Positions 8,213-16,216 of a DNA stretch of 64,000 nucleotides are shown here, piece after piece (the first letter of the stretch is position 1; every line of letters begins with the position of its first letter). This DNA is from CAVWNR01 sp963756525 (GTDB lineage Bacteria > Actinomycetota > Actinomycetes > Mycobacteriales > Jatrophihabitantaceae), in the NCBI GenBank assembly GCA_963756525.1, contig CAVWNR010000001.1, positions 372,001-436,000 on the forward strand. The letters run 5' to 3'. The notes below the pieces were generated by a model. That model made no database searches. It was not told where the DNA came from and saw only the letters and a list, made by a program, of their open reading frames with translations. The position numbers and the translations under genes are program-made.

Positions 8213-8533
8213 TTAGCCGAAGATGTTGCTCCACCGCCGGATGTGCCAGTCCTCGATGTAGCCAGCTCGAAGGAACGGGTCGTTCTCGGCGTAGTGCTGC
8301 GCGTCGTCGTAGCTGCGGGTCACGCCCATGGTGCGCAACGGTTCATCCGGCCGGTCTAGGAACGCCCCTGCCATAAGTAGCCGACCTTGCTGGTGCAGCT
8401 GCGTGGAGGTTCTGACGTGTTCGGCGAGCAGCTCCGGTGCTTCCCGTTGGACGTCAGCCAGCGATCCGAACCGGGTCGTGAAGAAGACTACGAAGAACTC
8501 CGGTACGCCGTCGACCTCGATCGGGTTGGGCAC
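8213..8533 (-). CDS. YciI-like protein
   Basis: The 106-residue protein of the YciI/dimeric ferredoxin-like fold contains EFFVVFFTTRFGSLADVQ, HVRTSTQLHQQGRLLMAGAF, a turn with DEPLRTMG and YAENDPFLRAGYIEDWHIRRW. The DP and His residues are those seen in the family's putative active site. The GTG start at 8533 is supported by GAAGGA 9 nt upstream; the longer frame reaching further 5' has poor codon use. Third positions are less G/C-rich than in the flanking treZ and treY genes, and the gene sits between treY and treZ, which suggests a later insertion. Function within the YciI family is largely unknown. Confidence 0.8.
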   Translation of the reverse strand: MPNPIEVDGVPEFFVVFFTTRFGSLADVQREAPELLAEHVRTSTQLHQQGRLLMAGAFLDRPDEPLRTMGVTRSYDDAQHYAENDPFLRAGYIEDWHIRRWSNIFG

Positions 8534-8615
8534 AGCGACACGTCCTTCCGCGGCAGCGGGATGAGGTATGAAGGATTGTCCCGCGCGGCCATGCGTCACC
8601 AGGTCTAATGGCGAC

Positions 8616-8798
8616 GTGCCGGTCACCGATGCGGAGTCGATTCGGGACGCTGTCAAGTGCCGGTGTCATCCGAGTGATGAGGCAGCGGGGGGCCGCGAGG
8701 CGCTCGCGGTGTACTGGACGGCCCTGGCGGCCATCGACAAGGCCTGGCGCGCCAGTTGGATGCAAGCCGGTCGGCCGAGCGCGGAAGATCTTCAGTAG
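8616..8798 (+). CDS. hypothetical small protein, 60 aa
   Basis: The GTG-initiated frame encodes a 60-residue acidic product with a C-R-C-H cluster near residues 18-21 and a Trp-rich helix-like segment (VYWTALAAIDKAWRASW). Third-position G/C is clearly above chance but below that of neighbouring genes. Its last seven bases overlap the 3' end of the convergent kinase gene. No family is recognised. It is the only plus-strand candidate gene inside the treX-treZ region. The evidence that it is translated is codon bias only; no strong ribosome site is visible. An alternative ATG at 8568 would add 16 residues of poor coding quality. Confidence 0.4.
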   Translation: MPVTDAESIRDAVKCRCHPSDEAAGGREALAVYWTALAAIDKAWRASWMQAGRPSAEDLQ

Positions 8799-9676
8799 CC
8801 GATCGCGCGTCGCACGCGATCGGCGATCACCTCGGCATGCTCCGTGCGAGGATCGAGGCGCTCAACAGCGTCGGCGCCGCTGAGCCGGTCGTGAGCAACC
8901 GACCAGCAGTCGATCGTGAGCGGGCGAGCGCGGATCGCGTCCGGCAGCCGAGCCAGCTCGCCCCTGGTGAGCTGCACATGCTTGCGGTAGCCGCTGATCA
9001 CCGAGTCCACGAGCGCGAGGTCACGAGCCCCGGCAGCCCAGAGCAGAAAGCCCAGCGACCACAGCCGCGGCCCGCGTCCGGACCCAGCCCAGTCGACGAC
9101 GACCATGCCGCGCTCGGGCCGCAGGATAGCGTTCGCCGGGACGAAGTCGGGGTGCACGACCGCGTGCGGCAGGTCGGCGCCGTCGTCAAGGTCGCGCAGC
9201 TCGTTCAGCAGTGTCGCCCGGGCGAACGGATCACCGTCCGCGGCGTTGAGTAGGGCGGCCGCGGCGGCGATCTCGTCCCCTGGACTGCCCTGTGGGGTCA
9301 GGTGATGCCACCCGCCGCCGGGCGGCAAGCTATGACCTGGCCGCGCGTGCAGGCCGCCGAGGCACGCGCCGAGCACGGCGAACATTCGCGCAGTGCCGGG
9401 CGCCTGCCGACCCTCGACGAACTCGGTCACCAGCACTGGTCGACCACCGCAGACGCTCACCGGGTCGGGATGCGCGAGCCGCTCGGCCGGGAACCTCGTC
9501 GGCGCCAGACGGCGCAGTACTTCGGCCGTCGCAGCGGCCGACCCGTCGGCGCCGGCAGGCAACCACCGCGCGACCCACCCCGGGCCGTCAACCCGGTACA
9601 CGTGCTGGTCGAGCATGACCAGGTGCTCAACAGCGACGCCGTATCGCTCGGCGAGGTGGTCGGCCAGCTCGTCCAT
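8792..9676 (-). CDS. APH-fold phosphotransferase coupled to treY
   Basis: The 294-residue protein has the aminoglycoside-phosphotransferase kinase fold. The N-lobe is MDELADHLAERYGV with VYRVDGPGWVARWL; the catalytic loop is HPDFVPANAIL (HxDxxxxN intact); the metal-binding segment is MVVVDWAGSGRGP. All residues needed for phosphate transfer are visible. Its ATG overlaps the stop of treY by one base (TGATG), so it is translationally coupled to the trehalose operon. It is shorter than known maltokinases (about 450 aa), and its catalytic loop differs from theirs. A sugar or disaccharide kinase role is a context inference; aminoglycoside modification is possible but less favoured by the operon. 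Confidence 0.8.
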   Translation of the reverse strand: MDELADHLAERYGVAVEHLVMLDQHVYRVDGPGWVARWLPAGADGSAAATAEVLRRLAPTRFPAERLAHPDPVSVCGGRPVLVTEFVEGRQAPGTARMFAVLGACLGGLHARPGHSLPPGGGWHHLTPQGSPGDEIAAAAALLNAADGDPFARATLLNELRDLDDGADLPHAVVHPDFVPANAILRPERGMVVVDWAGSGRGPRLWSLGFLLWAAGARDLALVDSVISGYRKHVQLTRGELARLPDAIRARPLTIDCWSVAHDRLSGADAVERLDPRTEHAEVIADRVRRAIGY

Positions 9677-11934
9677 CAAGCCGCGGTGAGCAGCGCGACC
9701 GGATAGGTCCCGAGCAGCTCGCTCAGCCGGGTCACGCCGCCACCGACCTCCCGGCCGGTGAGCAGGTCGACGGCGCGCGGCAGGTCGAGCGTGGTGTCCC
9801 GCCAGCCGCCCGCTCGTTCCAGCCCGACCGGCAGCCGGGTCGCGACGGTGATCGCGCCGCCGCGGTCGAATGCCACGGCGTGGTCGGCCGCGGGTCCGTC
9901 CGCGAAGAGCGGCGCGTAGTCGCTGAAGAGCTCGGGCTGCTCCCGGCGTAGGCGCAGCGCCCGCGAGACGATCCACAGCTTCGCGGCGCCGGTCGCGTCG
10001 ATCGGCGGCGGCGCGTCGAGGCTGGCGAGCAGCCGGGCGCGAGCGGCGAAGTCGACCGGCCGTCGGTTGTCCGGGTCGACCAGCGAGTCGTCCCACAGCT
10101 CGGTTCCCTGGTAGACGTCGGGAACGCCGGGCATGGTCAGCTGTATGAGCTTCTGGGACAGAGAATTGGTCCAGCCCAACGGCGTGATACCCGCGAGGAA
10201 CTCCTCGATCGCGCCGCGCAGCTCGGGCGCCTCGTAGGCGAGGTCGACCGCCGTATGCACCGCCTCCTCGAACGCGACATCCGGATCGACCCAGCCGGTG
10301 TGCGTCGCCGCCTCGCGCATGGCCTTCTCGGCGTACGCGTGCATCCGGCCCGGCTCGATGAAGCCGACACCGGCAAAGGTCTGCCAGAGCAGGTAGCCGA
10401 ACACGGGGTCGGGCAGCGGCAGGTCGTGCTGCAACCGCCGGGCGAGCGCCGCCCACTGCTCGGGCACCTCGGCGAGCACCGCCAGCCGCGCCCGCACGTC
10501 TTCGCCCCGCTTGGTGTCGTGCGTCGAGAGCGTGGTCATACCGTACGGGGCGACGGCCTGACGGTGCGCCTGGGCGGCGTGGAACTCGGCGAGCGTGCCG
10601 CCGAACTGGGCCGGATCGCCGCCGACCTCGTTGAGCGCCAGGAACCGGCTGTACCGGTAGTACGCGGTGTCCTCGACGCCCTTGGCCATCACCGCGCCCG
10701 ACGCCTGCTGGAACCGCATGCACAGCTCGTCGGCCGGGTCGGCCAGCCGCGAGGTGAGCGCGCTGATGGCGTCGGCAAGGTCGGGACGCCGGGAGCGCGC
10801 GGTCTCGATGGCGGCGGCGAGATGCTCCGCGCCGTCGGGCAGGTAGGAGCGGTACACCGGGAACGCGACCAGCAGCTCGGTGATCGCCGCGGTAGCGCCG
10901 ATGAGTTGGGGCACGAGCTGGGCCATGCGGCGCACCTCGGCCTGCAGGATCGTGGTGGCGACCTGCCGTTTGCCGCGCTCGACATGCTCGGCGAACGACG
11001 CCTGGTCGCCGGTCAGCTCCCGGTAGAGCGCGTCGAACGCCGGTTCTCCCTCCGGATCGACGATCAGCGCGGTCACCTCGGCCAGCGCGTCGTAGCCGGT
11101 GGTGCCGTCGACCGGCCAGTCTGCGGGGAGCGCCTCACCTGCTTCGAGGATCTTCTCGACGAGCAGCCAGTTGTCCGGTCTCGCAGCACGCAGCCGCTCC
11201 AGGTAGCCGCGCGGATCGGCCAGACCGTCGGGGTGGTCGACACGTAGCGCGTGGACGCCGTCCTCGTGCACCCAGCGCAGGATCTCGCGGTGCGTCGCCT
11301 CGAACACCGCCGGGTCTTCCACCCGCAGCCCGGCCAGCGTGCTCACCGCGAAGAATCGCCGGTAGTTGAGCTCGGTGTCGGCGCGGCGGAAGCCTGCCAG
11401 CTCGTAGTGCTGACGGGCATGCACCTCCGCCGGCGACCCGCCGGACGTGCCCGGCGCGATCGGGAAACGCTGCCGGGCGAGTCGCAGCACGTCCCCGTCG
11501 ACCCGCAGCTCGGCGAGATCGGCCTCATCGGCGAGCACGGGCAGCAGGATGCGCCCGCGCGTCCAGTCGATGTCGAACCACGTCGCGTACGCCGACCCCC
11601 GGCCCAACCGCAGGACGTCCCACCAGGCGGGGTTCTCCGCCGCGTCGGCCACAGCGGTGTGGTTGGGGACGATGTCGACGAGGATTCGCAGCTCGTGGGC
11701 GCGTGCGGCGTCGAGCAGCTTCGCCCAGCCCGCCTCGCCGCCACGGGCCGGGTCGATGCGGCTGAAGTCCACGACGTCGTAGCCGTGCTCGGAGCCGGCG
11801 GCCGCCTGCAGCAGCGGCGACAGGTAGACGCCCCCGGCGCCCAGAGCGTCCAGGTAACCGGCCAGTCCCGCCGCGGCGTCCAGACCGAAGGAGGGCCGGA
11901 TCTGCAGCCGGTGGGTCGACGCTGGCAGCGGCAT
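9676..11934 (-). CDS. treY: malto-oligosyltrehalose synthase
   Basis: The 752-residue GH13 isomerase converts the reducing-end alpha-1,4 bond of maltodextrins to alpha,alpha-1,1, giving maltooligosyl trehalose. Diagnostic segments are STHRLQIRPSFGLDAAAGL at the N-terminus, LRILVDIVPNHTAV, the catalytic ALRVDHPDGLADPRGYL, LVEKILEAGEALP, LSTHDTKRGEDVRARL and LTMPGVPDVYQGTELWD. The length is normal. Its ATG overlaps the stop of treX by one base and its stop overlaps the ATG of the kinase gene by one base, so treX-treY-kinase is one translationally coupled unit. The substrate is supplied by TreX debranching of glycogen. Confidence 0.97.
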   Translation of the reverse strand: MPLPASTHRLQIRPSFGLDAAAGLAGYLDALGAGGVYLSPLLQAAAGSEHGYDVVDFSRIDPARGGEAGWAKLLDAARAHELRILVDIVPNHTAVADAAENPAWWDVLRLGRGSAYATWFDIDWTRGRILLPVLADEADLAELRVDGDVLRLARQRFPIAPGTSGGSPAEVHARQHYELAGFRRADTELNYRRFFAVSTLAGLRVEDPAVFEATHREILRWVHEDGVHALRVDHPDGLADPRGYLERLRAARPDNWLLVEKILEAGEALPADWPVDGTTGYDALAEVTALIVDPEGEPAFDALYRELTGDQASFAEHVERGKRQVATTILQAEVRRMAQLVPQLIGATAAITELLVAFPVYRSYLPDGAEHLAAAIETARSRRPDLADAISALTSRLADPADELCMRFQQASGAVMAKGVEDTAYYRYSRFLALNEVGGDPAQFGGTLAEFHAAQAHRQAVAPYGMTTLSTHDTKRGEDVRARLAVLAEVPEQWAALARRLQHDLPLPDPVFGYLLWQTFAGVGFIEPGRMHAYAEKAMREAATHTGWVDPDVAFEEAVHTAVDLAYEAPELRGAIEEFLAGITPLGWTNSLSQKLIQLTMPGVPDVYQGTELWDDSLVDPDNRRPVDFAARARLLASLDAPPPIDATGAAKLWIVSRALRLRREQPELFSDYAPLFADGPAADHAVAFDRGGAITVATRLPVGLERAGGWRDTTLDLPRAVDLLTGREVGGGVTRLSELLGTYPVALLTAA

Positions 11935-14042
11935 CAGTCGGCCTTGCGCAGCACCGCGAGCGCCCGCGGTCCGACCGAGAGCACGTCGCCGGCCTTCACC
12001 ACCGTGCTGTCGTCCAGGTCCGCTCGGGCGGTGTCGACGACGAGCTGCCAGCTCTGGCCGTACTCGGCGGACGGCACGTGGAACGCGATCGGCTCGTCAT
12101 GGGCGGAGAAGCACAGCAGGAACGAGTCGTCCATGATCCGCTGCCCTCGGCGGTCACGGTCCGGGATGCCCTGCCCGTTGAGGTACACCGCGATCGAGCG
12201 ACCGAACCCGGAGCCCCAGTTCTCCTCGGTCATCTCGCGTCCCTCGGGCGTGAACCATGCGATGTCCGGCAGCACGTCCGCGCCGCGCCGGCGCACCGGC
12301 CGGCCGTCGAAGAACCGGTGCCGGCGGAAGACCGGGTGGTCGCGGCGCACCCGCGACAGCTCGCGGGTGAACTCGAGCAGCTCGTGGTCGACGGCGCCCC
12401 AGTCAATCCAGGTGATCTTGTTGTCCTGGCAGTAGGCGTTGTTGTTCCCGCGTTGGGTGCGGCCCAGCTCGTCACCGTGGCAGATCATCGGCACGCCCTG
12501 CGAGAGGAACAGCGTCGCCAGGAAGTTGCGCCGCTGCCGCGCCCGCAGGGCCAGCACGTCGGCGTCCTTCGTCGGACCCTCGACGCCACAGTTCCACGAC
12601 CGGTTGTCGTCGGTGCCGTCGCGGTTCCCCTCGCCGTTGGCCTCGTTGTGCTTGTGGTTGTAGGCGACCAGGTCGGTGAGGGTGAACCCGTCGTGGGCGG
12701 TGACGAAGTTGATGCTGGCGACCGGGCGGCGGCCGGAGTGCTCGTACAGGTCGGCCGAGCCGGTGATCCGCGCCGCGAACTCGCCGATCGTGGCCGGCTC
12801 CCCGCGCCAGAAGTCCCGCACCGTGTCGCGGTACTTGCCGTTCCACTCGGTCCACTGCGGCGGGAAGTTGCCGACCTGGTAGCCGCCCGGGCCGACGTCC
12901 CAGGGCTCGGCGATCAGCTTCACCTGGCTCACCACCGGGTCCTGCTGGACGAGCTCGAAGAACGACGAGAGCCGGTCGACGTCGTAGAACTCGCGGGCAA
13001 GTGTCGCCGCCAGGTCGAACCGGAAGCCGTCGACGTGCATGTCGAGCGCCCAGTACCGCAGCGAGTCCATCAGCAGTTGCAGGGCGTGCGGGTGCCGCAC
13101 GTTGAGGCTGTTGCCGGTGCCCGTGTAGTCCATGTAGTGGGCGGGGGAGCCGTCGACGAGCCGGTAGTAGGCGGCGTTGTCGATGCCGCGGAAGCAGAGC
13201 GTCGGGCCTAGGTGGTTCCCCTCGGCGGTGTGGTTGTAGACGACGTCGAGGATCACCTCGATGTCGGCCTCGTGCAGCGCGCGGACCATCGCTCTGAATT
13301 CCTGCACCACCCCGCCGGGTGTCCGGCTGGATGTATAGCGGGTGTCCGGCGCCAGGAAGCCGATCGTGTTGTAGCCCCAGTAGTTGGTGAGGCCCCGATC
13401 GGCGAGCACGGAGTCGTTGACGAAATGGTGCACCGGCATGAGCTCGACGGCCGTCACGCCGAGCGCGGTGAGGTGGTCGATGATCACGGGATGGGCGATG
13501 CCGGCGTAGGTGCCGCGCAGCTGCTTGGGCACCTCGGGGTGGCGCCGGGTGAGTCCCTTGACGTGCGCCTCGTAGATGACGCTGTCGGCGTAGGCGTGGC
13601 GGGGCGGCCGGTCGATGCCCCAGTCGAAGTACGGGTTGACGACCACCGACTTGGGCATGTGCGCCGCCGAGTCGTCGGTGTTGCGGCGGCTCGGGTCACC
13701 CAGCTGGTAGCTGAACAGCGACGGGTCCCACTCGATCCGCCCGTCGATCGCCTTGGCGTACGGGTCGAGCAGCAGCTTGGTCGGGTCGCAGCGCTGGCCG
13801 CGGTCCGGGTTGTACGGACCATGCACCCGGTAGCCGTAGTGCTGGCCCGGCTCGACGCCGGGCAGGAAAGCGTGCCAGACGAAGCCGTCGACCTCGGGCA
13901 GGTCGATGCGCGTCTCGGTGCCCTTCGAGTCGAACAGGCACAGCTCGACCCGCTCGGCCATCTCGCTGAAGAGGCCGAAGTTCGTCCCGGACCCGTCGTA
14001 GGTGGCGCCCAGCGGATAGGCGTTTCCGGGCCAGACCTGCAT
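11934..14042 (-). CDS. treX: glycogen debranching enzyme (isoamylase type)
   Basis: The 702-residue GH13 enzyme (GlgX/TreX family) hydrolyses alpha-1,6 branch points of glycogen and supplies linear maltodextrins to TreY. Visible are the N-terminal carbohydrate-binding region (VWPGNAYPLGATYDGSGTNF), VILDVVYNHTAEGNH, the nucleophile segment HVDGFRFDLAATLA, LIAEPWDVGPGGYQVG with the acid/base Glu, FVTAHDGFTLTDLV, and the C-terminal domain. I chose the ATG with AGGAG just upstream; a GTG 12 bp earlier overlaps that ribosome site and is less likely. It is the first gene of the treX-treY-kinase unit. Its promoter must lie in or beyond the two-component remnant upstream. Confidence 0.95.
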   Translation of the reverse strand: MQVWPGNAYPLGATYDGSGTNFGLFSEMAERVELCLFDSKGTETRIDLPEVDGFVWHAFLPGVEPGQHYGYRVHGPYNPDRGQRCDPTKLLLDPYAKAIDGRIEWDPSLFSYQLGDPSRRNTDDSAAHMPKSVVVNPYFDWGIDRPPRHAYADSVIYEAHVKGLTRRHPEVPKQLRGTYAGIAHPVIIDHLTALGVTAVELMPVHHFVNDSVLADRGLTNYWGYNTIGFLAPDTRYTSSRTPGGVVQEFRAMVRALHEADIEVILDVVYNHTAEGNHLGPTLCFRGIDNAAYYRLVDGSPAHYMDYTGTGNSLNVRHPHALQLLMDSLRYWALDMHVDGFRFDLAATLAREFYDVDRLSSFFELVQQDPVVSQVKLIAEPWDVGPGGYQVGNFPPQWTEWNGKYRDTVRDFWRGEPATIGEFAARITGSADLYEHSGRRPVASINFVTAHDGFTLTDLVAYNHKHNEANGEGNRDGTDDNRSWNCGVEGPTKDADVLALRARQRRNFLATLFLSQGVPMICHGDELGRTQRGNNNAYCQDNKITWIDWGAVDHELLEFTRELSRVRRDHPVFRRHRFFDGRPVRRRGADVLPDIAWFTPEGREMTEENWGSGFGRSIAVYLNGQGIPDRDRRGQRIMDDSFLLCFSAHDEPIAFHVPSAEYGQSWQLVVDTARADLDDSTVVKAGDVLSVGPRALAVLRKAD

Positions 14043-14090
14043 GCCGCTCCTCACTCGCGCCGATCAGGGGTCGACTCCGAGCCTGCCAGA

Positions 14091-14180
14091 TCAGCCCAGA
14101 AGGGTGCGTTTGTATGCCTCTGCGACGGCCGATGCCCGGTCGCGAACGCCCAGGTAGCTGATCAGTTCCGCGGGCCGGGT
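14091..14180 (-). pseudogene. remnant: C-terminal end of a LuxR/NarL-type response regulator
   Basis: The last 25 or so codons before a TGA read SYLGVRDRASAVAEAYKRTLLG, the typical end of a LuxR-type helix-turn-helix (compare the common LGLRDRxQAVVxAY). There is no receiver domain, no recognition helix and no usable start codon: upstream in this frame the sequence is the out-of-frame reading of the histidine-kinase remnant. With that remnant and the ABC exporter genes upstream, this is best read as what is left after an internal deletion of a kinase-regulator pair. The identity rests on a short match, so it is tentative. Confidence 0.55.
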
Positions 14181-14200
14181 CGGTAGCGACGCGGCGAGGA

Positions 14201-14347
14201 TCAGCCGTACTCGAACTGGTGCCAGCTGCGGTAGCCACCTGCCACGATCAGCGCGGCCAGTGCCGTCGAGGCGGCCAGCAGCGGCAGTGCCAGCACCCGG
14301 CCGAGCCGGTCGAGCCGGCGCTCCCACAGCTCGGCCGGCGCGGTCAC
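14201..14347 (-). pseudogene. remnant: N-terminal head of a sensor histidine kinase
   Basis: A 48-codon frame starts at GTG 13 bp after the permease stop. It reads as a charged N-terminus (TAPAELWERRLDRLGRV), one hydrophobic helix (LALPLLAASTALAALIVAGG), then YRSWHQFEYG and a stop. Position and composition match the first residues of membrane histidine kinases that often follow ABC-2 drug exporters in actinobacteria. No further helices, dimerisation or ATPase domain follow; the next sequence is the tail of a response regulator in another frame. The peptide may still be translated, but it cannot work as a kinase. It could instead be an unrelated small membrane protein. Confidence 0.5.
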
Positions 14348-14360
14348 GGCGTCGATGATC

Positions 14361-15122
14361 TCACTCCCAGCGGAAGTAGCGGATCGCCAGCGCGGTGAAG
14401 ACGACCGCGTACGCCGCGAGCACGGCGAGCTGCTGCGGGTGCGGCCAGAAGCCGGCCGAGCTGCGCTGCAGCGCGCCGACGGCAGCACCGAGCGGGGTGT
14501 AGTCGCTGATGTCGCGCAGCACGGCCGGCATCACCGCTCGGGGAATCCAGAGCCCGGCGAAGAAGATCAGCGGGAAGAAGCAGATCGCGCCCACCGCGTT
14601 GGCCGCCTTGCCGGTCGACGCGACGGCGGCGATGGTGAGCCCGATGCCGAGCAGTCCGGCCACGGTGAGCAGCCAGGCGAGCACGAAACCGCCGGCCTGG
14701 CGGGGCAGCGCCACGTCGAAGCCGAGCCACCCGACCAGCAGCACGAGCACGGTCGCTGCGGCCGCGGTTGCCGCGTTGATCACGACTTGCGAACCGAGCA
14801 GCCACGACGGCGGCACCGGCGTGGTCGACAGCCGGCGCAGGATCCCCTTCTCCCGATACGTGCCGAGCACCGGGGGCATCGCGTTCAGGGCCAGCATCGC
14901 GATCGAGAAGGCGATCACAATCGGCACGTACGTCGCCGCGAGCGTGGCGCCGAGCTTCGCGTCGCGCTTGTCACCCCCGAGCGTGCCGAGGATTGCGAGC
15001 AGCACGGCCGGGAACGCGAACCCCCAGAATGGCCCGACCCGTTCGCGCAGGAACAGTTTCCCCTCGACGACGGTGAGCCGGCTGGCGCCGGGACGGCGGA
15101 CGGCAGGGGCGGTGGCGGTCAT
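14361..15122 (-). CDS. ABC-2 type transporter permease
   Basis: The 253-residue membrane protein has about six predicted helices (for example FWGFAFPAVLLAILGTL, TYVPIVIAFSIAMLALNAM and VLVLLVGWLGFDVAL). It carries the ABC-2 family signature region AGLWIPRAVMPAVLRDISDYTPLGA near residue 195. It forms the channel of an exporter, probably for a lipid, drug or antibiotic-like compound. Its ATG overlaps the stop of the ATPase gene by four bases (ATGA), so the pair is translationally coupled. The genes normally placed after such pairs, a histidine kinase and its regulator, survive only as fragments downstream. Confidence 0.92.
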   Translation of the reverse strand: MTATAPAVRRPGASRLTVVEGKLFLRERVGPFWGFAFPAVLLAILGTLGGDKRDAKLGATLAATYVPIVIAFSIAMLALNAMPPVLGTYREKGILRRLSTTPVPPSWLLGSQVVINAATAAAATVLVLLVGWLGFDVALPRQAGGFVLAWLLTVAGLLGIGLTIAAVASTGKAANAVGAICFFPLIFFAGLWIPRAVMPAVLRDISDYTPLGAAVGALQRSSAGFWPHPQQLAVLAAYAVVFTALAIRYFRWE

Positions 15123-16045
15123 CGGGCGTCTCCTGGCGTGGGTTCGAGTTCGCGTCCGGTCAGGGCGATGAATGCGTCGTCGAGGCTGGCCTGTTCGACG
15201 CGCAGTTGTTCGGCGACGATGTGCTGGCGGGCAAGCAGCGAGACGACCGCGGTAAGCGCCTCGCCCGTCCCGGTGACGATCAGCTGCTCACCCGCGCGGG
15301 TGACACCGGTGACCTCGGGCAGGGCGCTGAGCAGGTTCTCGTCGATCGGCTGGGACGGGCGGAAGCGGATGCGCTGGGTGGTGTCGACCCGTGAGACGAG
15401 TCCACCCGGTGAGTCGACGGCCACGACCCGGCCGGAGTCGATCAGGGCAACGCGGTCGCACAGGTGCTCCGCCTCGTTCATGAAGTGCGTGACCAACAGG
15501 ATCGTGACGCCGCGCGAGCGCACGTTCTCGATCAGCTCCCAGGTGTCGCGCCGCGCGGCCGGATCCAGGCCGGTGGTGAGCTCGTCGAGGATGGCGATCC
15601 GCGGATTGCCGACGAGCGCCAGCGCGATCGAGAGCCGCTGCTTCTGGCCGCCGGAAAGCTTGCCGTAGGGCGCCTTGCGCTTGTCGGCTAGGCCGAGCAC
15701 CTCCAGCAGCGCCGCCCAGTCGGCGGGCTCGCGGTAGAAGGACGCGTAGAGGTCGAGCGCCTCCTCGACGCGCAACTTGGCCGGCAGCTCGCTCTCCTGC
15801 AGCTGCACGCCGAGCACCTCTCGCAGCTGGTCCCGGTCGTGCTGCGGGTCGAGGCCGAGCACGCTGATCGTGCCGCCGTCCGGGTGGCGCAGCCCGGCGA
15901 TGCACTCGACGGTGGTGGTCTTTCCTGCCCCGTTCGGGCCGAGGATGCCGAAGATCTCGCCCTCTTCGACGCCGAACGAGACATCGCGCACCGCGACCTG
16001 GTCGCCATAGCGCTTGTACAGGGCGGAGACATCCACGACTGGCAT
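15119..16045 (-). CDS. ABC transporter ATP-binding protein
   Basis: The 308-residue ATPase of the drug-exporter (DrrA/CcmA-like) class has Walker A GPNGAGKTTTVE near 37-48, Q-loop VQLQESELPAKL, signature YGKLSGGQKQRLSIA, Walker B IAILDELTTGLDP, the switch His in LLVTHFMNEAEHL, and a C-terminal domain of about 90 residues as in DrrA. I chose ATG (MPVVDVSALYKRYGDQ), because this is where homology normally begins; the frame extends 31 codons further but crosses the palindrome upstream. It powers the permease encoded next. Regulation probably acts on the 170 bp upstream, which contain a perfect 20-bp palindrome. Confidence 0.93.
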   Translation of the reverse strand: MPVVDVSALYKRYGDQVAVRDVSFGVEEGEIFGILGPNGAGKTTTVECIAGLRHPDGGTISVLGLDPQHDRDQLREVLGVQLQESELPAKLRVEEALDLYASFYREPADWAALLEVLGLADKRKAPYGKLSGGQKQRLSIALALVGNPRIAILDELTTGLDPAARRDTWELIENVRSRGVTILLVTHFMNEAEHLCDRVALIDSGRVVAVDSPGGLVSRVDTTQRIRFRPSQPIDENLLSALPEVTGVTRAGEQLIVTGTGEALTAVVSLLARQHIVAEQLRVEQASLDDAFIALTGRELEPTPGDAR

Positions 16046-16101
16046 GCGTCCAGGATCACCCGCGGCCGGCTCCAGCGGTATCGACTTTGCGGCTCGGCCG
16101 G

Positions 16102-16121
16102 CATCCACCGATCGGTGGATG
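16102..16121. promoter_or_regulatory. perfect 20-bp palindrome, candidate operator of the ABC exporter
   Basis: The arm CATCCACCGA is followed directly by its exact reverse complement. The site is 57 bp upstream of the ATPase start codon and within the only gap between this operon and lysX. A dyad of this size and position is typical of a dimeric repressor site (TetR, PadR or MarR type), but no such regulator gene is adjacent and no protein is assigned. Confidence 0.5.
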
Positions 16122-16216
16122 TCAGCCGATGAGCTCATACCGGGCCCCGACGGCTGAATACGCTCGCAGGGCGCGCGTGTCGAGCATCACAAGCGTCGCG
16201 TCGTTGTCGAACCCAG

